The notes: generated by a model not told the origin, from the letters alone. Counted from the stretch's first letter, positions 16,520-25,259 are shown. The stretch: 40,691 nucleotides of DNA from Terriglobales bacterium (GCA_035543055.1 DATKKJ010000075.1:1-40691), one strand, 5' to 3'. Translations and numbers: made by a program.

Positions 16520-17866
16520 TTGAAGATCAAGATCATCGGCGCGGGGCTGGCGGGGACGGAGGCGGCGTGGGAGCTCGCGCGTCGCGGCGTCGCGGTCGAG
16601 CTGTACGAGATGCGCCCGGTCCGCACCACCCCGGCGCACCAGAGCGCCGATTTCGCCGAGCTGGTCTGCTCCAACTCGCTCAAGTCCGACAGCGCGGACA
16701 CCGCGCCCTGGCTCCTGAAGGAAGAGATGCGGCGCGCCGGGTCGTTGTTGATGAAGATCGCGCGGCAGGCCGCGGTCCCGGCCGGTCACGCGCTGGCGGT
16801 GGACCGGGCGGAATTCGCGCGGCGGGTGACGCAGGCCGTCGAGCGTCAGCCGCTGATCACGGTGCGTCGCGAAGAGGTCAGCTGCGTGGATGAGGAGAAC
16901 GACCTCAGTATCATCGCCACTGGCCCGCTCACCTCGGATGCCCTGGCGGCGGAGATCGCGCGGCTCTCCGGCACCGGGCAACTCTTCTTCTACGACTCCA
17001 TCAGTCCGATCGTCGAAGCCGATTCCATCGACCGCTCGAAGGTCTACTTGGCGGCGCGCTACGGCAAGGGGACCGCCGACTACATCAATTGCCCGTTCAC
17101 CAAGGCAGAATACGACCGCTTCTACGATGCGCTGGTGTCGGCGGAGCCGGTCGAAGCCAAGGAATGGGAGAAGCTGAACTACTTCGAGAGCTGCCTGCCC
17201 ATCGAGGAGCTTGCGCGGCGCGGGCGCGATACGTTGCGCTTCGGCCCGATGAAGCCGGTGGGCCTGCGCGATCCGCGCACCGGGACGCAGGCGTATGCAG
17301 TGGTGCAGTTGCGCCAGGAGAACCTGCGCCATGATTCTTACAACCTGGTCGGGTTTCAGAACCACATGAAGTGGGGCGACCAGGCGCGCGTGCTGCGGCT
17401 CATCCCCGGCCTGGAGAACGCGAGGTTCCTGCGCTACGGGCAGATCCATCGCAACACCTACATCAACGCGCCCAGGTTGCTGACGGGGACGTTGCAGATG
17501 AAGCAGCATCCGCGGGTGCTGTTCGCCGGACAGATATCGGGGGTCGAGGGATACGTGGAGTCGATCGCGACCGGGATGCTGGCGGGCGTGTACGCAGCGG
17601 CGATCGCGTCAGGTGCAGAGCCCGTCCCCGTACCACGGGAGACCGCGCTGGGATCCCTGGTGCACTACATCACCCACGCCGACGCCGACAACTTTCAGCC
17701 CGCGAACATCACCTTCGACTTGCTGCCGGCGGTGGACGAAGAAACGCGTCGCCGTGTCCGCGACAAAAAGTTGCGGCGCAAGCTGGTGTGCGAGCGAGCG
17801 CTGGTTGCATTGGCGGCATGGCTGCAACGCGTTAACGAGCCACAACCCACACCGGCGTCATCCTGA
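16520..17866 (+). CDS. trmFO: Folate-dependent tRNA m5U54 methyltransferase
   Basis: TrmFO makes 5-methyluridine at position 54 of tRNA using methylenetetrahydrofolate and FAD. The 448-residue protein has the FAD loop IGAGLAGTEAAW (6-17) and the family motifs YEMRP, ELVCSNSLKSD and INCPFTKAEYDRFY. The start is TTG at 16520, with a weak GAGAAG upstream. The last codons and the TGA stop lie inside a 103-bp palindromic repeat shared with the end of der, so the very C-terminus (ASS) was probably set by that repeat. Confidence 0.95.
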   Translation: MKIKIIGAGLAGTEAAWELARRGVAVELYEMRPVRTTPAHQSADFAELVCSNSLKSDSADTAPWLLKEEMRRAGSLLMKIARQAAVPAGHALAVDRAEFARRVTQAVERQPLITVRREEVSCVDEENDLSIIATGPLTSDALAAEIARLSGTGQLFFYDSISPIVEADSIDRSKVYLAARYGKGTADYINCPFTKAEYDRFYDALVSAEPVEAKEWEKLNYFESCLPIEELARRGRDTLRFGPMKPVGLRDPRTGTQAYAVVQLRQENLRHDSYNLVGFQNHMKWGDQARVLRLIPGLENARFLRYGQIHRNTYINAPRLLTGTLQMKQHPRVLFAGQISGVEGYVESIATGMLAGVYAAAIASGAEPVPVPRETALGSLVHYITHADADNFQPANITFDLLPAVDEETRRRVRDKKLRRKLVCERALVALAAWLQRVNEPQPTPASS

Positions 17867-17957
17867 GCGGCTTTAGCCGCGAAGGATCTCGCGTGCAGCA
17901 AGAGCCACTACAGGTGCACGCGAGATCCTTCGGGCCTGAAGGCCCTCAGGATGACGC
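17855..17957. repeat. 103-bp palindromic intergenic element between trmFO and der
   Basis: The outer arms GCGTCATCCTGAG (17855-17867) and CTCAGGATGACGC (17945-17957) match exactly. The inner arms of 17 bp (17881-17897 and 17915-17931) also match exactly. Each side carries its own small hairpin (GCGGCTTTAGCCGC; GGGCCTGAAGGCCC), so a cruciform can be drawn. It contains the trmFO stop codon and could end transcription from both sides. A diverged half copy lies at 30954-31005. Confidence 0.85.
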
Positions 17958-17984
17958 CACCATGATTTGGCTGGCGGCTGACGA

Positions 17985-19373
17985 CTACCTCGCCCGGTTC
18001 TTGATCCAGATCGGAGTTCCCACAAACCCGAAGGCGCGGCGGATCTGGTTTTCCAGAAACCGTTCGTAGGAGAAGTGCAGCTTCACCGGGCGGTCGGTGA
18101 ACAGGATGAAGGTGGGCGGCGCCACCGCTGCCTGGGTCATGTAGTAGATCTTCACCCGCTTCGAGACCGGCACCGAGGCCCGCTCGAAGTCCACGTGTTT
18201 GAGAAAGCGGTTCATCTCGCCGGTGGGGATGCGCTTGCGCCTCTCTTTCGCCACGAGTTCCACGCTCTCGAAGACCTTGTCCACGTTCTTGCCTGACACG
18301 GCGGAGATGAAGAGCATGGGCGCGTAGCCCAGGAACTTGAGCTGGTCGCGGGCATCCTGTTCGAACTTGGCGCGGTCCACCGGCTTCTTGCCCTCCTCGC
18401 GCTTGCCGATCACCAGGTCCCACTTGTTGATGACGATGACCACCGAGCGCCCGCTCTCGTGCGCGTAGCCGGCGATGTTGGCGTCGAGCGCGGTGACGCC
18501 CTCGGTGGCATCGATGAGCAAAATGGCGACATCGGCGGCCTCCAGGTGCTTGCGCGCCATCACCACCGAGAGCTTTTCCGCCATCAGCTTGGTCTTGCCT
18601 TTGCGCCGGATGCCGGCAGTGTCAATGAAGCGATAAACGTGCCCGTCGCGGCGAACCATCTCGTCCACGGCATCGCGCGTGGTGCCGGCGATGGGTGAGA
18701 CGATGGCGCGCACCGTTCCCGTGAGCTGGTTCAGCAGCGTGCTCTTGCCCACGTTCGGCCGGCCGATGATCGCCACCTTGATCTCTGCTTGCTTTTGCTC
18801 CTCCTGCGTGTCCTCCGTGTCCTCTGTGGTTGGCTCTTCTCTTGGCAGCACCTCGAAGACCGCGTCCAGCAGCTCCGGGATCCCTCGCCCGCTCTCCGCC
18901 GCGACCGGGAAGACGTTCTCGATGCCGATCTGGCGGAAATTCTCGGCCTCAGCCTCCTGCTTGTCGGAATCGACCTTGTTGACCGCGAGGAAGAGCGGCT
19001 TGCCCAGGCGCATCAGCAGGCGCGAGAGCTCGAAATCGGGCGCCGCCAGCTCGGTGCGGGCGTCCACCACCATCACGATGGCGTCCGCCTCTTCCAGCGC
19101 CACTCGTGCCTGGCGGAAGATCTCCGAGGGGATGTGCTCCTTGTCCTCGGGAATGATGCCGCCGGTGTCGATGACGCGCGCGTAGCGTCCGCCCCATTCG
19201 AGCTGGCCGTAGAGGCGGTCGCGGGTGATGCCGGGCTCGTCGCCGACGATGGCCCGCCGCCGCCCGATCAGCCGGTTGAAAAGCGTGGACTTGCCCACGT
19301 TCGGCCGGCCGACGATGGCGATGGTAGGGAACTTCGACTTCGTTTCCACACCGAAATGTGTGCGTGTTGGCAC
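17985..19373 (-). CDS. der: Double-domain GTPase Der (EngA), ribosome assembly
   Basis: Der helps assemble the 50S ribosomal subunit. The 462-residue protein has two G domains, each with GRPNVGKST (one near the N-terminus, one after about residue 200), NKVD and NKWD motifs, and a C-terminal KH-like domain. The linker between the G domains is acidic and repetitive (TTEDTEDTQEEQ). It is encoded by a 9-nt tandem repeat. The GTG start at 19373 overlaps the upstream gene's TAG by one base (TAGTG), with AGGA just before it, so translation is coupled to that gene. Confidence 0.95.
   Translation of the reverse strand: MPTRTHFGVETKSKFPTIAIVGRPNVGKSTLFNRLIGRRRAIVGDEPGITRDRLYGQLEWGGRYARVIDTGGIIPEDKEHIPSEIFRQARVALEEADAIVMVVDARTELAAPDFELSRLLMRLGKPLFLAVNKVDSDKQEAEAENFRQIGIENVFPVAAESGRGIPELLDAVFEVLPREEPTTEDTEDTQEEQKQAEIKVAIIGRPNVGKSTLLNQLTGTVRAIVSPIAGTTRDAVDEMVRRDGHVYRFIDTAGIRRKGKTKLMAEKLSVVMARKHLEAADVAILLIDATEGVTALDANIAGYAHESGRSVVIVINKWDLVIGKREEGKKPVDRAKFEQDARDQLKFLGYAPMLFISAVSGKNVDKVFESVELVAKERRKRIPTGEMNRFLKHVDFERASVPVSKRVKIYYMTQAAVAPPTFILFTDRPVKLHFSYERFLENQIRRAFGFVGTPIWIKNRAR
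18802..18828. repeat. Nonamer repeat coding for the Der linker
   Basis: Three 9-nt units of type TCCTNYGTG on the plus strand encode the T-E-D-type repeats in the Der interdomain linker. It is in frame, since 9 is a multiple of 3. Confidence 0.65.
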
Positions 19374-19822
19374 TATTCCTGCAGAACCTTGCCTTCCTTG
19401 ACAAGACTTATGACGTAGTCGAAATCGCGGTCGTGGGTTTCTCTATCTGCACGCCTAAGCCAGAAGTCGGGCCGAAGTGGTAGCGGACGATGGTCTCGAT
19501 ACCTAAGCAACCAGGGCAGGACCCGCTTACCGCGCTGAGTGAGATTGATTGTGAGCTCCTCGTGGTTGTGTTCGCCGATGTAATAGTCCAGCAGAATTAC
19601 GACCGCCTGATCGCCAGCTGCGCTGTTGTCTTTCATTGCTCTTTCGAGCAAGGGCTCCGACTTTACCCACCCGGCATCAGTGTCGTCCCATACGATGAGG
19701 ACCGGCTCGACGAGAGCAGCTGTGTCGCTGCCCACTTGCCTATGTGCGATCACCGTGGTGACAATCGCTGCTACAGCCACCGCAATCAGCAAAAGACCGG
19801 CGATTTCGCCCACCCTTTTCAT
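19373..19822 (-). CDS. Membrane-anchored hypothetical protein
   Basis: This 149-residue protein has one N-terminal membrane helix (about 7-27, GLLLIAVAVAAIVTTVIA) and a polar rest that includes LLDYYIGEHNHEEL and a basic RYRDHRPLPLRPDFW stretch. I do not recognise a family. ATG at 19822 gives a clean N-terminal anchor. The stop overlaps the der start by one base, which suggests a two-gene operon. Base composition is less GC-rich than der. Confidence 0.65.
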   Translation of the reverse strand: MKRVGEIAGLLLIAVAVAAIVTTVIAHRQVGSDTAALVEPVLIVWDDTDAGWVKSEPLLERAMKDNSAAGDQAVVILLDYYIGEHNHEELTINLTQRGKRVLPWLLRYRDHRPLPLRPDFWLRRADRETHDRDFDYVISLVKEGKVLQE

Positions 19823-19859
19823 CGGAAAACTCGTCCCGCAGCTATTATAAGGACACACC

Positions 19860-21845
19860 GTGTCCGCCTCGCCGCAGCCCGCGACTTCGACCCAAAGCTC
19901 GCTCTACGCCTTCTTCGGCCCGGGCGGGGTGCTGTCGCGCACCCATCCGGCATACGAGTTCCGGCGCGGGCAGCTGCAGATGGCGGAAGCGGTCGAGCAG
20001 GCGCTGGCCGACAAGCGTCACTTGATCGTCGAGGCCGGCACCGGGACCGGTAAGACCCTGGCTTACCTGCTGCCGGTGCTGCGCTCGGGCAAGCGCGTCA
20101 TCATCTCCACCGGCACCAAGACCCTGCAAGAGCAGCTCTTCTACAAGGACGTTCCTTTCCTCGAGCGCGCGCTGTTCCCCAACGGCGAGGGCAAGCTCAA
20201 CGTCTGCTACATGAAGGGGCGCAACAACTATCTCTGCCGGCAGAAGGTCTATGACCTCAAGACCGCTCCCATCCTGAACGGGCTCGACGAGGTGGAGCAC
20301 TTCCGCATTATCGAGGAGTGGGAGAAGACCACCGAGAACGGCGACCGCGCCGAACTCGGCCAGATCCCCGAGTCGAGCCTGCTTTGGCACAAACTGGACG
20401 CGCGCATCGAGGCCTGCACCAGCCAGAAGTGCCCGCAATGGGAGCGCTGCTTCATCACTGAGATGCGGCGGCGGGCGTGGGAGTCGGACATCGTCATCAT
20501 CAACCACCACCTCTTCTTCGCCGACCTCGCCATCAAACAGGCCGCGGAGGGCGGCGATGGGGGCGTGCTGCCGGATTTTGCCGCCGTCATCTTCGACGAA
20601 GCCCATGAGCTGGAGGACGTGGCCTCGAGCTACTTCGGGGTGAGCGTCTCCGACCTGCGCTTCGGCGAGCTGGTGCGCGACCTGGAGCGCACGCTGCGCC
20701 CCAAGGGCGTGCTCAGCACCACCTTGCAGGGCGCGGCAGCAAGCCTGCGGGAGCGGGCGCAGTTCTTCTTCGCCCTGATCCCCGCGGGCGAGGGCCGCTT
20801 CGCCTTCGAGAACCGCCGCGAATTCTTGGAAGAGAATGGCGAAGAGTATCTCGGGCTGATGAACGCCATCACCCGGCTCGCAACCGGACTGCAAGCCATC
20901 AAGGAGAAACCTGAAGAGGTTCACACCTTCATCCGTCGCTGCGAGGAATTGAAGATGCAGCTCGGCTTTGTGATGGAGGAGGAGAACCGCAACACCGTCT
21001 TCTGGATCGAGCGCCGGGGCGAGAAGCGGCGCGGGCGTTCGCATGTCTTCCTGCAGGCCACGCCGATCGACGTGTCCGGGATCCTGAAGCAGACGCTGTT
21101 CGAGAATGTCGAGACCGCGGTGCTGACTTCGGCGACGCTGGCGGTCTCCGGCGGCTACGAGTACATCCGCCAGCGGCTCGGAGTGCAGCACGCCCGCGAG
21201 CTGGTGGTGCCGTCGCACTTCGACTACGCCAACCAGGCGATCCTGTACGTACCACCCAACCTCCCCGATCCGCGCACGCCCGAGTTCACCTACCGCGCCG
21301 CCGAGACCATTCGGCGGCTGCTGGAGATCACGCAGGGGCGCGCCTTTTGCCTGTTCACCAGCTACAACCAGATGCACGAGATCTTCAACCGGCTGGAGGG
21401 CGAGCTCGAGTACCCGATGCTGCTGCAAGGCACCGCGCCCAAGAACGCGCTGCTGGAGGAGTTCCGCCTGACGCCCAATGCGGTGCTGTTCGCGACCGCG
21501 TCGTTCTGGCAGGGCGTGGACGTGCAGGGCGAGCAGCTCAGTTGCGTCATCATCGACCGCCTGCCCTTCGCCGTGCCGTCTGACCCGGTGGTCGCGGCGC
21601 GGGTGCGGGCCATCGACGAGGACGGCGGCAACGCCTTCTTCCAGTACCAGGTGCCGTCCGCGGTCATCACCCTGAAGCAGGGTTTTGGCCGGCTGATCCG
21701 CTCGCTGCACGACCGCGGCCTGCTCTGCCTGCTCGACAACCGCATCCTGAAGAAGCAGTACGGGCGGGTATTCTTGGAGAGCCTGCCGCCCTACCGGCAG
21801 ACGACGGATGTCGCCGACGTGGAGCGCTTCTTCGGGGTTCGGTGA
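19860..21845 (+). CDS. dinG: DinG/XPD-type ATP-dependent helicase
   Basis: This 661-residue superfamily 2 helicase has Walker A EAGTGTGKT, the DEAH box IFDEAHE, and motif VI at QGFGRLIRS. Cysteines at GRNNYLC, ACTSQKC and ERCF are spaced like the 4Fe-4S cluster of XPD/DinG/YoaA helicases, so a 5'-3' iron-sulfur helicase is expected. Relatives resolve R-loops, D-loops or damaged structures. The GTG start at 19860 has AAGGA 6 nt upstream. No exonuclease domain is fused, unlike some Firmicutes DinG. The next gene starts inside the stop codon. Confidence 0.9.
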   Translation: MSASPQPATSTQSSLYAFFGPGGVLSRTHPAYEFRRGQLQMAEAVEQALADKRHLIVEAGTGTGKTLAYLLPVLRSGKRVIISTGTKTLQEQLFYKDVPFLERALFPNGEGKLNVCYMKGRNNYLCRQKVYDLKTAPILNGLDEVEHFRIIEEWEKTTENGDRAELGQIPESSLLWHKLDARIEACTSQKCPQWERCFITEMRRRAWESDIVIINHHLFFADLAIKQAAEGGDGGVLPDFAAVIFDEAHELEDVASSYFGVSVSDLRFGELVRDLERTLRPKGVLSTTLQGAAASLRERAQFFFALIPAGEGRFAFENRREFLEENGEEYLGLMNAITRLATGLQAIKEKPEEVHTFIRRCEELKMQLGFVMEEENRNTVFWIERRGEKRRGRSHVFLQATPIDVSGILKQTLFENVETAVLTSATLAVSGGYEYIRQRLGVQHARELVVPSHFDYANQAILYVPPNLPDPRTPEFTYRAAETIRRLLEITQGRAFCLFTSYNQMHEIFNRLEGELEYPMLLQGTAPKNALLEEFRLTPNAVLFATASFWQGVDVQGEQLSCVIIDRLPFAVPSDPVVAARVRAIDEDGGNAFFQYQVPSAVITLKQGFGRLIRSLHDRGLLCLLDNRILKKQYGRVFLESLPPYRQTTDVADVERFFGVR

Positions 21846-22117
21846 TGATTGCGACGGTGGCAAGAAGCCTCGCGTTGGGGGTTGCTGCGGTCGTGTGCCT
21901 GTTCCTGGCTGTTCTCGGGTTCGTTGTTATCGCGGGTTGGCTCGGCACCCGCCGATATCACGGCGAAGGTGCCGTTGGATGGGACCCGGTGTCAATGGTC
22001 GCGAATTGGACGGGGGTTTCTCCGCAAGTAGCGATGAAGATCATCGTCGCAACTCCTTTTGTGGTGTTCGGCAGTGCATTCATATTCGGCCTCATCTTCT
22101 TCGCCCGTTCCCATTAA
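21845..22117 (+). CDS. Small two-helix membrane protein
   Basis: This 90-residue hypothetical protein has two predicted membrane helices (about 8-32 and 67-87) around a short loop. Its ATG overlaps the helicase TGA by one base (TGATG), so it is probably coupled. A GTG three bases earlier is also in frame. I recognise no family. Confidence 0.55.
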   Translation: MIATVARSLALGVAAVVCLFLAVLGFVVIAGWLGTRRYHGEGAVGWDPVSMVANWTGVSPQVAMKIIVATPFVVFGSAFIFGLIFFARSH

Positions 22118-22145
22118 CGAAACCGGCATTTTCCCTGCCTCGCGC

Positions 22146-22151
22146 TACAAT
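22146..22151 (+). promoter_or_regulatory. -10-like TACAAT before queD
   Basis: TACAAT in the gap before queD, 60 bases before the ATG, is the only -10-like site there. No clear -35 is seen. Confidence 0.4.
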
Positions 22152-22181
22152 AGTGCGTTCCGTCCGCCCCGCCGTGCTCTC

Positions 22182-22209
22182 CTGACGGCTGAGCGCTGAC
22201 GGCTGAAGG
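22182..22209. repeat. Four-unit heptamer array before queD
   Basis: Four 7-nt units (CTGACGG, CTGAGCG, then two more) end two bases before the queD ATG at 22212. They fill the position where a ribosome binding site should be; the last unit ends in AAGG. Confidence 0.8.
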
Positions 22210-22211
22210 CC

Positions 22212-22589
22212 ATGTTCCAAGTCACCGTCGAAGACACGTTCGCCGCCGGCCACTTCCTGCGCAATTACAAGGGGAAGTGCGAGAACCCGCACGGCCACAA
22301 CTACAAGGTGCGCGTCACCCTGGAGGGCCAGGACCTGGACAAGGCCGGCCTGTTGCTCGACTTCAAGGACCTGAAGGACGTGATGAAGCACGTCATCGAG
22401 CGGCTCGACCACCAGATGATCAACGACATCGAGCCCTTCACCGTCCTGAATCCCTCGGCCGAGAACCTGGCGAAATACTTCTACGACGAGACCAACGCCA
22501 GGCTGAAGGTGACCACCAACGGGCGGGTGCGCGTGCGCGACGTAACCGTCTTCGAGACGGACACGACCACGGCAACGTATTTTGAGTAG
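22212..22589 (+). CDS. queD: 6-carboxy-5,6,7,8-tetrahydropterin synthase
   Basis: QueD converts 7,8-dihydroneopterin triphosphate into 6-carboxytetrahydropterin, the second step of preQ0/queuosine synthesis. The 125-residue protein is of normal length. It has zinc ligands His14 (AAGHFL), His27 and His29 (PHGHNY), catalytic Cys23, and the C-terminal glutamate region DVTVFET. It is followed by queE and queC on the same strand. GTP cyclohydrolase (folE) is not in the window. Confidence 0.95.
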   Translation: MFQVTVEDTFAAGHFLRNYKGKCENPHGHNYKVRVTLEGQDLDKAGLLLDFKDLKDVMKHVIERLDHQMINDIEPFTVLNPSAENLAKYFYDETNARLKVTTNGRVRVRDVTVFETDTTTATYFE

Positions 22590-22590
22590 C

Positions 22591-22657
22591 CAGGAGCCGG
22601 TAGTCCGGAGTCAGCGCCTCATGTTCTTGCTGACGACCGACGACCGACGGCCGACGA
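22591..22657. repeat. Heptamer array between queD and queE
   Basis: The right arm is four units of type CYGACGR (22630-22657), ending four bases before the queE ATG. A degenerate left arm of four 7-nt units (22591-22618) faces it. GTCAGC (22610-22615) pairs with GCTGAC (22629-22634) at the centre of a decayed hairpin. Confidence 0.75.
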
Positions 22658-22661
22658 CCTG

Positions 22662-23345
22662 ATGCAGATCACCGAGATCTACAAGTCGATCCAGGGCGAA
22701 TCCAGCTTCGCGGGGATGCCGTGCGTGTTCGTCCGGCTCACCATCTGCAACCTGCGCTGCACCTGGTGCGACTCCGAGTTCACCTTCACCGGCGGCAAGA
22801 AGATGACGGCGGAAGAGGTCGAGGCCGAGGTGCGGAGACTCGCGCCCGCGGGCGGGCTGGTCGAGATCACCGGCGGCGAACCCATGCTGCAGGACAAGGA
22901 AGTGGTTCCGTTCATGCAGCGCCTGCTCGATCTCGGCTACAAGGTGCTGCTGGAGACCAGCGGCGAGCGGCCGCTGGCCGAGGTCCCCGCCAGCGTCGTC
23001 AAGATCATGGACGTGAAGTGCCCCGGCTCGGGGGAGGGCGCTTCCTTCCGCATGGACAACCTGGACGCGCTCATGCCGCGCGACGAGGTGAAGTTCGTCA
23101 TCGCCGACCGGCGCGATTATGAGTTCGCCCGCGACTTCGTGGACAAGCACGGGCTTACCGGGCGGGTCGGCAACGTCATCTTCTCTCCCGCGTTCAAGAA
23201 GGATGCTGCCGGGGCGCGGGATGCCGCGCAATGCATGCTCGATCCCCGGGAGCTCGCGGGCTGGATCCTGGCGGACGACCTCGATGTCCGGCTCGGACTG
23301 CAGATGCACAAGTTCATCTGGCAGCCGGAAACCCGCGGAGTCTAG
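22662..23345 (+). CDS. queE: 7-carboxy-7-deazaguanine synthase
   Basis: QueE is a radical SAM enzyme that rearranges 6-carboxytetrahydropterin into 7-carboxy-7-deazaguanine. The 227-residue protein has the cluster motif C29-x3-C33-x2-C36 (CNLRCTWC), the substrate region IYKSIQGE and the SAM motif TGGEP. It sits between queD and queC. The start ATG directly follows the heptamer array and no Shine-Dalgarno is obvious. Confidence 0.95.
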   Translation: MQITEIYKSIQGESSFAGMPCVFVRLTICNLRCTWCDSEFTFTGGKKMTAEEVEAEVRRLAPAGGLVEITGGEPMLQDKEVVPFMQRLLDLGYKVLLETSGERPLAEVPASVVKIMDVKCPGSGEGASFRMDNLDALMPRDEVKFVIADRRDYEFARDFVDKHGLTGRVGNVIFSPAFKKDAAGARDAAQCMLDPRELAGWILADDLDVRLGLQMHKFIWQPETRGV

Positions 23346-23396
23346 GGTGGGCGGTCCTTCAGGCCGGAAACGACATCTAAATAGGTAGCGACCGAG

Positions 23397-24101
23397 ATGA
23401 CAATCGGCGAGCGGCGACGGGCCGTGGTCTTGATGAGCGGAGGCATGGACTCCTGCGTCTGTGGCGCCCTGGCCGCGCGCGATTACGATGCCGCCGCGGT
23501 GCACGTCAGCTACGGCCAGCGGACCGAAGCCCGGGAGCGGCAAGCGTTCGAGGGCGTCTGCGACCGGCTCGGCATCCGCGACCGGCTGCTGGTGCGCAAT
23601 GAAGCCCTGCGGGCCATCGGAGGATCGGCACTGACAGACGCGAGGATCGCCGTGCCCGAGGCCGGGACCCAGGCCGGGCGCAACATCCCGGTCACCTATG
23701 TCCCGTTCCGCAACGCCCACCTGCTGGCGGTGGCGGTGAGCTGGGCAGAAGTGTTGGCCGCCGACAAGGTGTTCATCGGCGCCGTGGAGCAGGACAGCTC
23801 CGGATACCCGGATTGCCGGCCGGAGTTCTACCGCGCGTACAACGAAGTGGTGCGCGCCGGGACCCGGGAGGGGAAGATCTACATCGTGGCCCCGCTGATC
23901 GGCATGCGCAAATCGCAGATCGTGCGGCTCGGTGTGGAACTGCAAGCTCCGTTCGATTTAACATGGAGTTGCTATAGCCGCGAGGACGCCGCTTGCGGGG
24001 TCTGTGACAGTTGCGTGTTGCGCTTGCGGGCTTTCGAGGCCGCGGGCGTCCCGGATCCCATCGCGTACGCCCCCGGCCGCACTTCTACGACGCATTCATA
24101 G
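23397..24101 (+). CDS. queC: 7-cyano-7-deazaguanine (preQ0) synthase
   Basis: QueC uses ATP and ammonia to turn 7-carboxy-7-deazaguanine into preQ0. The 234-residue protein has the PP-loop SGGMDS (14-19), AVHVSYGQR, and a C-terminal zinc site formed by cysteines in SCYSRED and CGVCDSC. It is the last gene of queD-queE-queC. The 50-bp gap after queE holds a short CCTTCAGGCCGG motif related to the other intergenic palindromes. Confidence 0.95.
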   Translation: MTIGERRRAVVLMSGGMDSCVCGALAARDYDAAAVHVSYGQRTEARERQAFEGVCDRLGIRDRLLVRNEALRAIGGSALTDARIAVPEAGTQAGRNIPVTYVPFRNAHLLAVAVSWAEVLAADKVFIGAVEQDSSGYPDCRPEFYRAYNEVVRAGTREGKIYIVAPLIGMRKSQIVRLGVELQAPFDLTWSCYSREDAACGVCDSCVLRLRAFEAAGVPDPIAYAPGRTSTTHS

Positions 24102-24120
24102 CCCTGGAGGGCTTGCATCC

Positions 24121-25215
24121 ATGACAAAACGTATGTTGATTGCGCTGCTCGCTGCCGCCGTCTCGCTCAGCGCGGTCTCGGCGCTGGCCCAGGCAAACTC
24201 CGGAGAGGTGAAGGGAAAAGTGATAGACGATAAGGGCAAACCCCTCGCCTCCGGCACGATCCGCATGACCGGCCCCGATGGGAAGAAGATCGAAGTCCAC
24301 GTCAAGGACGGCGAGTGGGTGAAGACCGGGCTTCCCGTGGGCAGATACAAGGTCGAGCTGGTGGTCGCTCGCGAGCTGCGCTGGCAGGGCGAAGGTGACG
24401 TGCTGGCCGGACAGACCGTCCAGATGAATATTGACCTCGCCGCCGGCGCTGCGATGTCCAAACTGAGCCCGGAGGAGCAGAAGAAGATCCAGCAGGCGGA
24501 GGAGGAGAAGAGGAAGAAGGTCGAGGCGGAGCGGTCCAAGATCAAGAACCTGAATGCCATGCTGGCGCAAGGCAAGGAGATGGTGGATGCCGGCAACTTC
24601 GACGGCGCCATCGGGATCTATCAGGACGCCGTGAAGGCCGATCCCTCCCGCGACCTGCTTTGGGCGAACCTGGGCGGGGCCTACATGGGTAAGGCGAAGA
24701 AGACCACCGACAGCGCCGAGAAGAAACAAGTCGCTCAGCAAGGCGCCGATGCGCTGAAGAAGGCAGTCGAGATCAAGCCTTCCGACGCCGCCTACCACAA
24801 CAATCTCGCTCAGGCCTACAACCTGCAGGGCGATCTTGAAAGCGCCATCAAGGAGTACCAGCAGGCGGCGCAAATCGACCCCCTCAATGCCGGCCAGTAC
24901 TACTTCAACCTCGGGGCGGTGTACACGAATGCGGGCAAGGTGGACGAGGCCCTTGCGGCGTTCGAGAAGACCATCGCTGCCGACCCGAACAACGCCCCGG
25001 CCTATTACTGGAAGGGCGTCAATCTGCTGGCCAAGGCCACCATCGACCCCAAGACCAACAAGATGTTGACGCCTCCGGGAACGGCCGAAGCCTTCAATAA
25101 GTATCTGGAGCTGGCGCCGGACGGCCAGCTGGCGCAGCCGGCGAAAGACATGCTCACGTCCATTGGGGCTTCGGTGGAAACCAGCTACAAGAAGACGGGC
25201 ACTAAGAAGAAGTGA
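24121..25215 (+). CDS. Secreted TPR protein with carboxypeptidase-regulatory-like domain
   Basis: This 364-residue exported protein starts with a signal peptide (MTKRMLIALLAAAVSLSAVSALAQ). A beta-sandwich domain of the carboxypeptidase-regulatory type follows (about 28-110, GKVIDDKGKPLASGTIRM). Next come a charged helical linker rich in Glu/Lys (about 120-150) and three to four TPR units (for example DGAIGIYQDAVKADPS, ESAIKEYQQAAQIDPL, DEALAAFEKTIAADPN). It is probably a periplasmic scaffold; partners are unknown. I chose the ATG at 24121 because of the signal peptide and GGAGG at 24106-24110. Confidence 0.85.
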   Translation: MTKRMLIALLAAAVSLSAVSALAQANSGEVKGKVIDDKGKPLASGTIRMTGPDGKKIEVHVKDGEWVKTGLPVGRYKVELVVARELRWQGEGDVLAGQTVQMNIDLAAGAAMSKLSPEEQKKIQQAEEEKRKKVEAERSKIKNLNAMLAQGKEMVDAGNFDGAIGIYQDAVKADPSRDLLWANLGGAYMGKAKKTTDSAEKKQVAQQGADALKKAVEIKPSDAAYHNNLAQAYNLQGDLESAIKEYQQAAQIDPLNAGQYYFNLGAVYTNAGKVDEALAAFEKTIAADPNNAPAYYWKGVNLLAKATIDPKTNKMLTPPGTAEAFNKYLELAPDGQLAQPAKDMLTSIGASVETSYKKTGTKKK

Positions 25216-25234
25216 TCTCCTGCCCATGAGCCTT

Positions 25235-25259
25235 GCGGGCGGCCTCGGCCGCCCGCTTT
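25235..25259 (+). terminator. Intrinsic terminator after the TPR gene
   Basis: GCGGGCGGCC (25235-25244) and GGCCGCCCGC (25247-25256) form a strong GC stem. TTTGCTTT follows, 19 bases after the stop codon. Confidence 0.7.

Noticed and set aside
19845-21863. A 672-codon open frame on the minus strand opposite the helicase gene
   Set aside because: The plus strand has clear helicase motifs. The minus frame is an antisense by-product of high GC, rich in H, L, G and R with no recognisable domain.
22118-22211. preQ1 riboswitch before queD
   Set aside because: None of the known preQ1 aptamer cores could be seen. The gap is explained by a -10-like box and the heptamer array.
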